A stretch of 64,000 nucleotides of DNA from Otatea glauca. Taxonomy: Eukaryota; Streptophyta; Magnoliopsida; Poales; Poaceae. The notes beneath the pieces are model-generated. The model was given only the letters and a program-made list of their open reading frames with translations, was not told where the DNA came from and did no database searches. This document shows positions 23,333-34,795 of this stretch, piece after piece (position 1 is the first letter of the stretch; each line of letters starts with the position of its first letter). The stretch is from positions 49,377,869-49,441,868 of the forward strand of contig CM070721.1 of the NCBI GenBank assembly GCA_036346275.1, in the 5' to 3' direction. The translations under genes were made by a program, and so were the position numbers.

Positions 23333-26300
23333 TAGACCTGGCCAAACGGGCCGTGCCAAATGGGCCGCACGGGCCCGTTGCATCGTGGCACGGCACGGCA
23401 CGCGGCGGCCCGGCCGCTAAGCGGCGTCTGCACGCCCAACCCACCGTCCGCGCTTGGGCCGGAGGCGCGACGGCCCGTTCTGGCGGGCCGCAAGACGCGC
23501 GACGCAGACGGCATGGCACGGCCCGGACGCAACGGCGGCCCGAAGACGCACGGCGACGCGGCACGGTCCGACTGTTTAGACCCGTTTAAAAAAATAGCCG
23601 CTTATAGCCGCTCAGATTTAAAAATTCATAAAATTCGAAAAATTCGAAAAAATCCTGAATTTTTTCTATAAATAGGTGGCTGCTCCTCCTCATTTCTACA
23701 CCAGCAACCTTGCATTCTCTTCTAATCATTCTCTTGTGGAAATTCTTTTGCTCTTAGTGGTAATTTGGCAAAATTAAAAATAGTTTTGTCAAAAATCCGA
23801 AATTCGACTTTCGTCTTACAAGAAATCAAGGTGATAATTGTGATTTATTATTTTATTTTGTTAGTATTTTCAATCATATTTTAGTATTAATAGCGTGATT
23901 ATTTCTTATAGTTTGCTTTATGGAGCCCGGAGATTTTTCGTCGTTCCCAGCTTCTGATTTCGGTATTTCACCCGAGGAGCTTCTTGCATCATATGGCGAA
24001 GAAGCTGCAGGAGCTGTGCCATCTTCGTTTCTACAAGTGCAATCTGCGTCAAGCACCGGGCGAAAAGAGCAAGACGCAAGACATCGAGTCCGGGAAGATT
24101 TCACCGATTTTTGAGATATCAAACGACGCCCAAATCGGTATCTTTGTTTGTAAATATTGCAAGCATAAATTAATCTGCGAAATCTTCGTGGAACGGGCAC
24201 TTGAAGAGGCATCTTGACAAACAGAAAAAAGCGGGAATGGCTTCGAGGCGACGCATCGCAATACAACCCCGACAGTGCAGTGCGTGAATCGACTATAATC
24301 TGAGGTAGCTCGTGAATCTCTTTGTCGTTTAATCGCTTCTCAAGATCTTTCTTTAAACTTTGGTGAGTCACCGTTTGAAAACTTTATTAGGACCGCTCAT
24401 AATCCTAGATTTTCCGTAGTTTCTAGATGCACAACAACTAGAGATTTGATTAAATATTATAATAATTGTCGCAATAAGCTAAAAGAAAAATTTAGTACAT
24501 GTACTTTTTCGTGTCTTTGACATCGATATATGGAGTGGTAGAGCTAAAGAGGATTATCTTAGTGTAGTTGCTCATTATGTAAACGATGATTGGCAACTAG
24601 AAAAGAGAATCATAGGATTCAAATTAATTGATGTAGCACATCTTGGTGAAAATATTCTTGATTGTATTGTAAAAGTTGTGGAAGATTTTGGACTTAATGA
24701 TAAGATTTTGCAATAACATTAGATAATGCTTCCGCAAATACTTCGCCATGAACATACTTACTCCGCTTTTCAATTCATATCTTTGAATCTTTCTTATTAC
24801 ATCGTTGTGCTTGCCATATTATTAATCTTATAGTTAAATCTGGTTTAAAGAGGTTAAATCAAGATATTGAACCTTTTAAATCGCAATATCTTTCTTAATT
24901 CATTCTAATCAACGAGTAGCAGCATATAAAACTTATTGTATTGCAATGAATGTACGTCCGCGTAAGTTTGGTTTGGATATGCCTGTTAGATGGAACTCTA
25001 CTTACTTGATGCTTAAGAATGTTATACCATATGAGAGCACATTTTCTGTTTTTATTAACACGCACTGTCGTACACGGGATGGTCAACCGGTACTCACAGA
25101 GCGACATTGGTATGTTGCTAAATACTTGCTTTCATTTTTAGAACTTTTTTTTGATTCCACTGTTGTTTTATCTGGAGTTTATTATTCAACCTCTCCTTTA
25201 ATTGTTCATCATATTTTAGAAATTGCTACCCACTTAAAGAGCTACGAAAATGATAATATATTGCGGGAAGCTCTTTATGCTATGAAAACTAAATTTTTAA
25301 AATATTGGCAAGAAATTCCTATGTTATATGCATTCGCATTTATTTTAGATCCTAAAGCTAAAATTCGGGGATTCGGTAATGTTCTCTCACTTCTAAGTGA
25401 TGCGGTAGGTACTGATTATTCTAGTTATTTTTCAACCGTCTGTGCTAACTTAATCAAGTTTATGATAAGTACGATCGGAAATTTGTTTGGAGTTCGCATG
25501 CAATGACCTCCACCAAACCTACAATGTAAGAAGAAAACCGCGTGGGAAAAGATATAGGTACAGGTGGCTCTTCCTCAAGGAGTTCAACTACATCAACGAC
25601 AAGTGCGGACACATCAAGTAGTGGGAGCTAGTCGCTTATCTCAACAATGATAATCATCAACTACCAAGAGAAGGAAGAGGAGTTCAACATTTTGCGGTGG
25701 TGGCATGAGCACAAGATAACATATCCGGTGCTTTCCATACTAGCACGGATGTGTTAATAGCCTGTCTCCACGGTTTCTTGAGTCCGCTTTGACCTATCCT
25801 AAGAATAATCGAAGAGAGAAGAACAAGTCGACTAGTGAGATGGTGGAAATACTTCTCACCGTGAAAGATTGGGAACAAGCTAATCAACGAGCTCAACATA
25901 CTACGTAAAATCTTGAAATGGGCAGAGACGTTCAAAATCTTTATCTAGATAATGAGGAAGAATAATTGTAATCTTCACTTTTTATTGATCACCGAGCTAT
26001 AGGTCAGTACTCTTTTTCTTTGCCAAGGTTTTCTCATGTTGAGTTTTTACTTGGCAAAGTTTTTAACGAGGCACCAAACATCAATAAAGCTCATTATTTA
26101 ATTCAAATTATTTGTCTTATTTTAGAATTTATCTTGTAGTTTAGCTTTTTCTTAATTTATATATATATTTAAAAGTTTTTATTCATCATTCGAGTTTTTC
26201 TAATTATTCTAAATTTTCCTATTTTTCTGAATTTTTCATATTTTTACCATATTTTATCTATTTTTCTAATTTTTATATTTTTTCAAATTTTTTCAAATTT

Positions 26301-26520
26301 TCTGAGCTAAACAGACTCTCGGGCCGACCCGCCGCTTGGTTCATGAAGGACGGCCGTAAGACGCAGACGGCCGAAGTCTCAAACGTCGCGTGCTCAGGCG
26401 GAGGTTCGGCACGTGGGCGCTGCACGCGCGGCCGTTCTGAGCCGGCCTAAACGGCCGTCTTTAAACGCCGCGCCATTTTTAAACGGCCGTCTGCGTGCGG
26501 CGGCTGTTTGGACAGCTCTA
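23333..26520 (+). mobile_element. hAT transposon nested inside CACTA-1
   Basis: The left end TAGACCTGGCCAAAC and right end GTTTGGACAGCTCTA form a 15-bp inverted repeat with 2 mismatches. The 8-bp duplication GGTGGACC is perfect at 23325-23332 and 26521-26528. Both ends have very GC-rich subterminal blocks (23340-23570 and 26310-26515) with GGCCCG and ACGGCCGTC motifs, as in Ac/Tam3-like plant elements. The interior encodes a decayed hAT transposase on the plus strand. The element sits in cargo of CACTA-1 just 5' of the PRA1-like exon, so it arrived after the capture. Confidence 0.93.
23984..25960 (+). pseudogene. hAT transposase with zf-BED and dimerisation domains, decayed
   Basis: The BED finger remnant lies at about 24150-24225: CKYC, then HLKRHLDKQ in a shifted frame. 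The RNase H-like catalytic region follows in pieces, the best being an open stretch at 24946-25506 (DMPVRWNSTYLMLKN, VLTERHWYVAKYLLSFLELF, AFILDPKAKI). The C-terminal dimerisation domain is visible at 25680-25910 (FNILRWWHEHKITYPVLS, then VEILLTVKDWEQANQ after stops). The order and spacing match plant hAT transposases of about 650-700 residues. Several stops and frameshifts make it non-functional. The enzyme would cut the element ends and move it by a DDE mechanism. Confidence 0.88.
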
Positions 26521-26674
26521 GGTGGACCCATAGCTCACAGATCCCCTCCGTTTTTTCTGGCGGCATCTCGCTCGCTCTCCCCTTGCCCGTTACGCGGCGT
26601 GCCTGCGCGGTGGCTCCGATCGATCTCCTGATGCGCAACTCCGCTGTCGCCACTGCCTCGCCCCTACCGCCGCC

Positions 26675-26997
26675 ATGTATGGCGCCTACGTTGCACCCGT
26701 CTCTTCCGGCGGCTACGCTAAGGCCCCCACCTACCCCTCGCCCCCGTCCGCCTACCCCAATCCTAACCCGCACCCGACCGTGGCCTCGGTCTCTGCCTCG
26801 AGCCAGATCCAAGATCCAACGGCATCTCTGTCCCCGATCACCAAGGCGGTCGACCTCGTCACGCGCTTCCGGAAGCAGGGCCAAGCGCTCGTTGCTGCGC
26901 GCCGCCCGTGGGCCGAGGTCTTCCGCGTGCTGCCCTTCTCCAAGCTGCCCAACCTCGGCAGGGAGTTCGACGACGGCACCTCCAAATTGCATCCAGC
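26675..26997 (+). pseudogene. PRA1-like gene fragment captured by CACTA-1
   Basis: An open segment starts MYGAYVAPVSSGGYAK and has a Pro/Ser-rich N-terminus followed by a segment containing ALVAARRPWAEVF. The ARRPW(A/R)E signature before the first membrane segment is typical of PRA1-family proteins (prenylated Rab acceptors of the ER and Golgi). The membrane-spanning part is missing: the sequence switches to the MDHAR leader near 26990. Assignment rests on one short motif, so another GC-rich N-terminus is possible. Confidence 0.4.
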
Positions 26998-27061
26998 CCC
27001 CTCGCCACTGCCTGTTTGGTTTCTTGGAGGTGGCCGCAGCTCTACGGCGAAAGGCGACGGA

Positions 27062-28204
27062 GATGGCTTCCACGGCGGCGGCGATGGCGAGGTTGTAGTG
27101 CTACTACTCGCGGACGTCGTGGCCGCTACGGCAGTGCGGCGTCACTTGGCCTCTTCCATTGCCTCGCTAGCAGAGTTTCTCGATCTCCGAGGCCGTCGGG
27201 TTCGATAACCAGAACCACGAGTAGGTGCTCTGGTTCTTGATCTGAGTCTGTATTTATGTTTATTTTGTTTCTTGATTGGGTTCTTGGAGAGGGAATTAGG
27301 AGGGAAATGTCAGATGGGTCCTTGTGTTGTGCGAAGTTTGCGGCTTAAGGTCTAAAGTGAGTGAGTAATGTTAATGTGTAAGAAACGCTCATGTGTTGGT
27401 TGATGATGGATCACCGGACTGCAGATATATGTGATCGTGGGCGGAGGGAATGCGGCGGGGTACGCGGTGAGGACATTCGTCGAGCATGTCATGCCTGATG
27501 GTCGCCTTTGCTTCGTCTCCAAAGAGGTAGTACTGATATGTTTTAGACTTACAGTGCATTCACTTTGCTATGTTAATTACAGAAATGGTTTAAGCTTTTT
27601 TGCTCATTATATCATTGCATTGTTGTTTTTTCCATTGCTCTCATGTAATGTGTTGTGCTGCCAAGTATTAATAGTTTGGTTTGTGAGGTTATGTGTTGGT
27701 TTATGATGATGGTGTGTGCTTGTTGTTATACAGGCATTTCCACCATATGAGTGACCGGCCCTCACAAAAGGCTATCTGTTTCCTCCAGGCAAGAAGCCTG
27801 TACGCCTACCTGTAAGTACTCGGGACAACCCAACGATGAGAAGTAGCATTAAATCATGATGATAGTGATGGCGTGTGGATTTAGGATTACAGAATTGCTT
27901 AATCCTTATTTCTTGCTTAAGGATCTGTACTTTGTCTTGTAGCAGGGTTTTCATACCTGTGTTGGATCTGGTGGGCAGAGGCAAACTGCTGAATGGTACA
28001 AGGAAAACGGTATATTTGTTTTTGTTAAGTTAATGTGTTCAAAAATACAAAATCACATTCTGAAGCCATTTATCCATCTTTGGAAGGTGTTGTATGAGGA
28101 TCCAGTTGTACCATTTGATGACAAAACATAGACCTTGAAAATAACATCAGGGAAATTCTGAAGTATGGGTCACTTATTATTTCTACTGGTTGTGAAGCTT
28201 CAAG
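27062..28204 (+). pseudogene. Monodehydroascorbate reductase (MDHAR) gene fragment, 5 exons
   Basis: This is the 5' part of a host FAD-dependent reductase gene with introns kept. Exon 1 (27062 to about 27224) encodes an organelle-targeting leader starting MASTAAAMARL and ending FDNQNHE. Exon 2 (about 27431-27526) has the FAD-binding VIVGGGNAAGYAVRTFVEH. Exon 3 is 27734-27811 (PALTKGYLFPPGKKP). Exon 4 is 27946-28009 (GFHTCVGSGGQRQTAEWY). Exon 5 is 28087-28204 (VLYEDPV, then YGSLIISTGCEAS). GT/AG borders are intact. Damage: TAG and frame trouble in exon 1, TGA after PPYE in exon 3, TAG and a 1-base deletion in exon 5. The NAD-binding half of the protein is absent. MDHAR regenerates ascorbate; this copy cannot. 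Confidence 0.9.
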
Positions 28205-29269
28205 GTATACAACGATGCATTATGCAAATATGAATGGTCCGTTAAATATTGGAAACCAGATTGTTGTATCCTGATATATTCTTGTAGGTGAGTATATATC
28301 AGGAAGATTGTACGAATGACATATCATATTGTTGAGCAATTTGATTACAATTAAACTAAAAACTTGCCTAAATTTAGATAAAAACGTCACAGCATGCAAT
28401 GCAGTTCTTATTTGTCATATTACCCATCAATCATAATGCCATTACAATCTATACATTTGAGATATATCAGCCTTCTAAGCATGTTAAGTCAATTTCTTGT
28501 ATGATTAAGCTTGTACATGTTCTTGACTATTTAATTGCCTACAGTGTTTATTCCCAGTGGGTAGCTTTTCTTACATCACTAGCAACTTGATTTACTAAAC
28601 TACCCTAACATAACTTTTAACTGGGTCTTTGTAGGTTAATAATAGAAATCAGTGGTAAGGAGGTGATAAACAGAGATGATTAATGGCCATATTTGTTGAA
28701 GGGTTGTACTGTACATTTTGTTCATGCACTGTTTAGTTGTTTAGCTTCCTTTTGTTGTTGCAAAATCTTAATTAGTTCAAACACACAGGTGACTGTTGAT
28801 GCTAACTTGTGCTCTAGGTGTATACCTTCCTTTTGAACCAAAGGGGTATACCGTCTAGATTGTATTATTACACTATGACACATAATATTATTGCTAATTT
28901 CAATACAAAGCCTTTGAAGCCTTCTAAGAATGTTCTTGTTTTATGCAGGTGAGGTGACATAACAGGGAACATTCTTGTTTCTCTGAAGGGCTTGATCAAG
29001 TTACTTTGAAGGCCATGTTCAAAGCATTAGTTTTCAGGTTCTAGACATTAAACTCTTTATTTGGTTAAGCAATGCTAATCTAGATATTGGCTTCTTTCCT
29101 CTGCTAATATTCTTGGTAGACTTGTCTTCTATTAGATGGCTATTGGTAAACTAGTATGGATAACTCTTTGTTATGGAACTTCTGTTGCCAACCTTATGTG
29201 TGTAATTATAGCTATCAAGAGTTGATTTTGCATGCACGGGTAGACATTGAAAATGTGAATTTCTATTAT
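28205..29269. other. Right part of CACTA-1 without recognisable exons
   Basis: Mostly AT-rich intron-like sequence. It may continue the captured MDHAR gene (introns or degenerate exons), but I could not recognise further coding segments. Confidence 0.4.
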
Positions 29270-29405
29270 GATAGTGTTTCACAGACGGTTCAGAATTCGT
29301 CTGTGATGTGCCGTTATTATCACTAAGACATACTTACAGATGGTTTACAAAACCGTCTGTGATGACTTTTTAGAACCTTCTGTGATGGTCTTTTCTGTAG
29401 TAGTG
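29270..29405. repeat. Right terminal and subterminal repeats of CACTA-1
   Basis: Three copies of the CACAGACGGTT / AACCGTCTGTGA motif precede the 18-bp inverted repeat ending at 29405. Confidence 0.85.
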
Positions 29406-29408
29406 TCT

Positions 29409-31109
29409 GTATCCATAATTAGATTTTGATTTGGCCTGTTTTTATGAATCTTTTATATTGGAGACTGAATTAGCTAACGATCACACCAATCAACTCGTCT
29501 TGTTGTGCTAGGTCTGCAGTTCTTGGAAGTCACTGCTTTTTAGGGTTACATAACTTGTATATGTATTTTTTTTTTGCAAAATTTTCACATGCATTCCTCA
29601 TGAAAGGCATTAAATTCGCCACAAAAAATCGGTGTGAAATCCGATCTAAAAAACATGAAAACCGATCGAATTTGTGATCATCTTGGTCCAAAAAGCTGAA
29701 ATCTTGCTGAAATTGACTGAAACCTTGCCAAAATTCACCGAAAATCACTGTAGCAATTAAAAAATTCAATTTCTTTTATCCCGCCGAGATTTGGAATCTC
29801 GACCCAACCGAAATCTAAAATCTCGGCAAAATTTTGAACCATGCTCAGCAGTTGCGGGGGCAAATTGGGACGAAGATAAGGAGGCGGCGGCTGCCAAAGG
29901 CAGGAGGAGCAGCGGCATTCGATTTGGTGAAGACATGACACGAAGATAAGGATGCAGTGGTGAGTTCGATGTGTGGCGGCTGGTGCCCTCGGGCTTGACA
30001 CATGACCCTCGTCAACGGCGCTTGAAGAAGCTGACTCACCTAAGCTCTGGCTACTGCAGCTAAATGGCCATGGCGTGCTTATACAAATGTGGTTTCCCAG
30101 GAATGTGTGGTCGTAGTAGGAAGCGGGAGTTACATGGCATAATCTCAGACATACGAGGTAAGGAACGTATGAGATTGGGCAACTCCACCTTGTGCAGTTA
30201 GTGTAACTAGAGGATCTGAATCTCCCTCGTTATTACCTGAAAGCACTGATCTCCTTCAGTTATGGTTCCTACTATGTTCAGGATACAGGTAAACCATTTG
30301 ACCAGAACAAAAATATACCAGGAGAAGATAGAGAGAACAATGCAATGGTCCTGCCTGGGCACATAAAAGCATCGCTTGCTTCAGATATGGTTTCCTCCAT
30401 GCTTTGGGGCCGTTTGGTTCGCGGAACTGAGTAGTGGAATTGGGGAATTGGAAGTGGTGTTCATCACTTTCAAGTATTTCGATGAACATAGGAATTAGAA
30501 TTGGAATTGAGCTTCAATTTGTCATGAAATCATGGGAAACTAAAGTGAGGGACGACCAGTTCATGCTTTTGCCCCTCTGAATCTAGTGGAATTAACTTTT
30601 CTAGCTGGATCTCTACCCTGTTGACATCTCTAACAACTCGATCGAGTCCCTTCCTTCTCTGCACCCTTATTCATCTTTGTCGCTCTGGTTGTTGAATATG
30701 TGACCCGAATTATTGATGGTGAAGGTAGGGCAGTTTGTGGTATCAGAGGGCTGATAGGTTGTTGGAAATCGGCCATTGAAATCGGCCATTGATAGGTCTG
30801 CTATCTTTGTCCTCAACTCCGACGTGGTCATCTCTCATTCCTCATCGCCGAGCCACTCGATGTCCCCACCCGACCGCCGCCTAGATTTATAGTTTCCTCG
30901 ATCTGACCGTGTTCTCTCCATCGCCACCAACCCCTCGTCTTACTCATCGTTGGCAATGCCAAGACAGCTTCTTCCCCATTGCCGGCATGGCCACCTCTTA
31001 TTCCTCATTGCTATTGCACCTCGATGAAATGACACAACCACCGCGGAGATCATGAGTCTGGATCTGTCACCACTCACCACCACCACCTCTTCCTTGTTGC
31101 CAGTGGCTT
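29409..31109. other. Unassigned sequence between the two CACTA elements
   Basis: No gene recognised. A repeat-like segment at about 29570-29840 contains inverted AATCTCG/CGAGATT and AAATCTCGGCAAAATTTTG strings. At 30407 GGGGCCGTTTGGTTCG resembles a MITE end, but no partner end was found. From 30720 to 31100 the sequence has a coding-like base composition without a frame I can assign. Confidence 0.35.
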
Positions 31110-31989
31110 CATTACTATAGAAAAAGGTAATCATAGACAGTTCAAAAATGTCATCACAGACGGTTTTCTGAACTGTTTATAAGCATATGTCAGTGATACT
31201 AATGGCACGTCACACACGGTTTCTAAACTGTATGTGAAATACATATCACAAATGGTTCTTTATACAGACCGTTTGTGATATTCTATTATCATAGACTGGT
31301 CTTAGTATTGAACCATTTGTGATAATATCCTATCACAGACAATCTTTATGAAGAACCGTATGTGATAGTCTATTATCATGAACGGTTCATAGTCTCAGAT
31401 GTCCGTGACATGATATGTATTACAGACGGTTATTCCTAAGGAACTGTCTGTGTTATGATTTTTTATTGCTGAAGCTTTTCATGTTTATTGGCTAGCCTTA
31501 GGAAATGCTAGCCATGCCATCTGAAACAAGCAGATTACAGATTACACATCCATAAGTACACATATACCATCACAAATCAACTCAGATTACATCATAGTAT
31601 AAGTAGATTACATATTACACCACAGCACATCTATTTCAAAAATGAACTCAGATATATTAACCAATTGAATGCAGAATTGACAAATTCACAATTGACACAT
31701 GTGCCACTACAATTCACAAATTCACACCACAAAAATCTCTACACATATGCCACTACAACTCACTCATCAGGTCACGCAGAGTAGAACTCGCCTTTTTCGT
31801 GTATGACCTCATGCAGTAAGAAAGAAGCGAGGTGCCGTCAAATTTTTATAAGATTGGCTTGTTCCAATGCAGTTGTAGTAATTGTCGGAACCTATTGATG
31901 GGAAGATTAAAATCGGCATATATATAAATTGATAAATATGAAACAATTATGGCATGATTGACAAACCTCCAGATCATTAGTGTTCGTTA

Positions 31990-33535
31990 TACCGATGATG
32001 AGTTGTATTTTGTGGCACATGTAGAATCCACAAAGGTTAGTTCCCTTTGGCTACTGGTGCACTGCAAAAATAGAATTGGTTACTTTGAGAGGCATTATTA
32101 CAGAGTTTGATATAGCATTACTGTGTACTAGCGGGATACCAAAAACTTGAATTTGTAGTTGAGCTGCAACCCTCCCTTGGATGGCCCTCCACGAATTATC
32201 TATACTTTGAATGACCTACGTGATTCCAAAAAGTTAGCCTCAGCCATTCCATGAGCGATGTACACCTTGAACGACCTGAATTGTGCGACAACCTCAAATT
32301 GTGAAATCCGCCATTTGAGGAATCTACGTGGATTACCAAGTTCTTTCTTGGTGAAATGACAGTAAGAACCCAATGAAACATATACAGGTATGTCGCCATG
32401 ATCATTCAACCTAACTCCAAGTTACGTATAAAGTACAAATCAACAACCAAGTTACGTATAAAGTACAAATCAACAAGTATAGCAATTAGTGCATCACTTA
32501 CGCTGGGTTGTAGGGTAAAAGTATGTAGGATTTGTCGCGTTGAGCGAGCAATGCAATTGTGATGTAATCCTCGATCGCTTGTAAATGCTCTGCTTGGAGA
32601 CCATGTGTGTGTCAAGGAAACCTACTAGATCATTCCTGATTTTTGCTTCCTGTATCATGTATCTATATATATAAAAGTATGGAGTTATATGTATGACATT
32701 TTATCGGTATTACATGAATCTAGACCATGATTGCACACACTTACAATGTCTAGCATCCTAAGAGTGAGGCGTTGAGAGCATTGAGGTTGTAGAGATCGAA
32801 CAAGTTGCTGAAATCGACCCCGAAGAAGCTCCCCAATGACGGGTTGAACAAATATTCTTCCTTGAACTTCATGGGGATACTAAATATCCGTTGTGTCACC
32901 AGCTTGTTGGCTTGTTCCATGTACCAATGATGCAATCTAGTGCAAGCCATAGTCGTTGTTCCGATAGGAACGACTATCCTAGCTTGTATTTACGGGCCAA
33001 CGGGGCCAATGGATAGTCGGGGGGCTACTGTGCTCTACTTCGATTTGCTCTTGTCTCATTTTCTCATATAGATCGTTTTCACGGGAGACGAATGGGCATA
33101 AAGTGTTGTATGGGCCTATGATGTACCTGGCACTGTAGCCGATTTGGTGGCCCACTTCGGTGCAGGAAGTGGCTCCGATAGTGTGGGTAGCTCCAGTCCA
33201 TCAGGTAGCTCTGGTACTATAGGTAATTCTGATACTGGAGGACGGTCGTCCAAAAAGATGTCCCTCTTGGACAACTAAATGAATGTGCTAATAACATCCC
33301 CTAGTGTCATGATCTCATCGTTGGGGGGGGGGGGCATCTCCAACATGACAGCCTTATAAATTTCATGTACACCATCGACATTCACCTTCACGAAACCTGA
33401 CGCTACCGAGTGACTGTGAACAATCGCCCTCGACTGGATGGATATGCGCGCCCCTAAGCAGTCTGTAGGGGAACGGAGCCATTTGTAAGCCTCACTTGGA
33501 GATTGTACCGCGTGGCCTCCTACATAACAATACAC
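31990..33535 (-). pseudogene. CACTA-2 second protein with Ulp1/C48-like protease region, decayed
   Basis: Pieces on the minus strand resemble the second protein of grass CACTA elements. These are a GDVISTFI segment (near 33290), RLHHWYMEQANKL and FSNLFDLYNLNALNASLL (32950-32750), VISPRKNLVIHVDSSNG (near 32340) and KGTNLCGFYMCHK (near 32030). The last two correspond to the His/Asp-side strand and the catalytic Cys neighbourhood of Ulp1-type cysteine proteases. Stops and frame changes separate the pieces. Whether the protease is active in such elements is generally unclear. Confidence 0.65.
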
Positions 33536-33594
33536 AATTAACTAAGACGTCCAACAAGTCTATCTATGGAGCATTCAAGAGATATATATATATA

Positions 33595-34795
33595 TTACCT
33601 GGATGTCATCGATAGGAATTTACCATCGTCTTCGTCTGTCTGAGGGGCGGACGCGCAGCTGCTCCGATGGTTAGTGGGGCTGAATTGCGTTGGTGCTTCT
33701 AGGGCTTGTGTGGTTTGTACGTGCCTCTCCGCAACCACCGTTTGCTCAAATCTTTCCTTAAGGCTTCTTAGCTGATCATTCCATCTGTACTCAATCAAAA
33801 CCTTATAATTCTCAGTTCTGCACCGAATTCTTCAAACTTCCTATCGACGTTTCTCCATTTGGTGAAATCAGCGGAGTGCCTTAGCATTCTATCATTCTTA
33901 TGCTCCTTCGAGTGCCAACATAGTAGTTTTGCCTCCTTTGGGTTCGCAAATAAACGTTTCAAACGGGGAAATATAAGCAGATACCACGCCACCTTAGCAG
34001 CAGGTCCTTTCTTCACCTCGATGCCCTCGCTATCATCATCTTATTGATTGTTACGTTTGTATCGGGATGCGTTGCACACCAGACATATATGCAAGTTTGC
34101 GTTCTCTTTACGGTAGAGGATATAGTCGTTCGGACATGCATGTATTCTTTCTACTTCCATTCCCGAGGGACAAATAATCTTCTTGGCTTTGTAGGTGGTT
34201 GTCATCATCTTGTTTTCCTCCAGAAGCATGTCCGCTAATAGACCTAACAACACTGTGAAACTCTTGTTGGACCAACCGTTGCTTGCCTTCAAGTTCATCA
34301 ATTCAAGCACAGATGATAACATTGTGTGTTTCGACTTGCAGCCCGGGAACAAAAATTTCTCCGAATTGTCCATCAAGTCCTGGAATGTACCATATTCTCT
34401 CTCATCATAGTTCCCTTCTACATCGCGCAGTATCTGATCCAGATTGTCATCGTGCAACTTGTCCACATCGAAAACACAATCAAAATCATCCGGCATATAT
34501 ACACATCGTTGACTTTGTCGACGATGTTAATGCTACCAGTTTCCTGTATAATCTGCTCTTCATCGTGACTGGTCCAACATGTATACCCTCTTTTGAAACC
34601 CATTAGAATCAAGTGTGCTTCGATCTGCGCTGAGTTTTGAAACATCCTAAGATTCTCGGAGTCAATACATGGACAAGATATAAATTGCACCCGCTTATTA
34701 AACATATCATCCTCTGTAGCTCTTCTAAAAGCAGAAACTCCATTAATATACTTGGCACTCGCACGGTTCTCAGCATACATCCAGTTTCGGTCCAT
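33595..34795 (-). pseudogene. CACTA-2 transposase (TNPD-like) with deleted core
   Basis: The N-terminal Transpos_assoc domain starts at 34795 (MDRNWMYAENRAS, FISCPCIDSENLR, LMGFKRGYTCWTSHDE). After a frame shift comes the conserved ELMNLKASNGWSNKSF and IICPSGMEVERIHACPNDY stretch (34496-34041). Next comes PAAKVAWYLLIFPRLKRLF and MLRHSADFTKWRNVDRKF (34016-33795), which leads into the Transposase_21 domain. At about 33800, right after a decayed LSTDGM, the sequence jumps to a Glu/Arg-rich C-terminal segment, so the catalytic part of Transposase_21 is missing. The element could move only with a transposase supplied elsewhere. Confidence 0.88.

Larger units (their letters stand above)
23106..29405. 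mobile_element. CACTA (En/Spm) transposon carrying captured genes (CACTA-1)
   Basis: The left end CACTACTACAGAAAAGAC (23106) and right end GTCTTTTCTGTAGTAGTG (29388-29405) are perfect 18-bp inverted repeats, with a 3-bp duplication TCT at 23103-23105 and 29406-29408. Subterminal repeats of the type CACAGACGGTTT and AAACCGTCTGTGA flank both ends, as in grass CACTA elements. No TNPA or TNPD sequence is present, so it is non-autonomous. Its cargo is a PRA1-like exon and a multi-exon MDHAR fragment, and it was later invaded by a hAT element (23333-26520). Gene capture by CACTA elements is documented in sorghum, maize, soybean and other plants. Confidence 0.93.

Noticed and set aside
23220..23671. 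Overlapping GC-rich frames at the left end of the nested hAT
   Set aside because: They lie in the hAT subterminal repeat block (GGCCCG words), which is non-coding.
26447..27073. Minus-strand 208-codon frame in CACTA-1
   Set aside because: It is antisense to the PRA1-like and MDHAR exons and is Arg/Gly-rich; a composition shadow.
30407..30600. GGGGCCGTTTGGTTCG as a MITE start
   Set aside because: No opposite end or target duplication could be found, so it was not annotated as an element.
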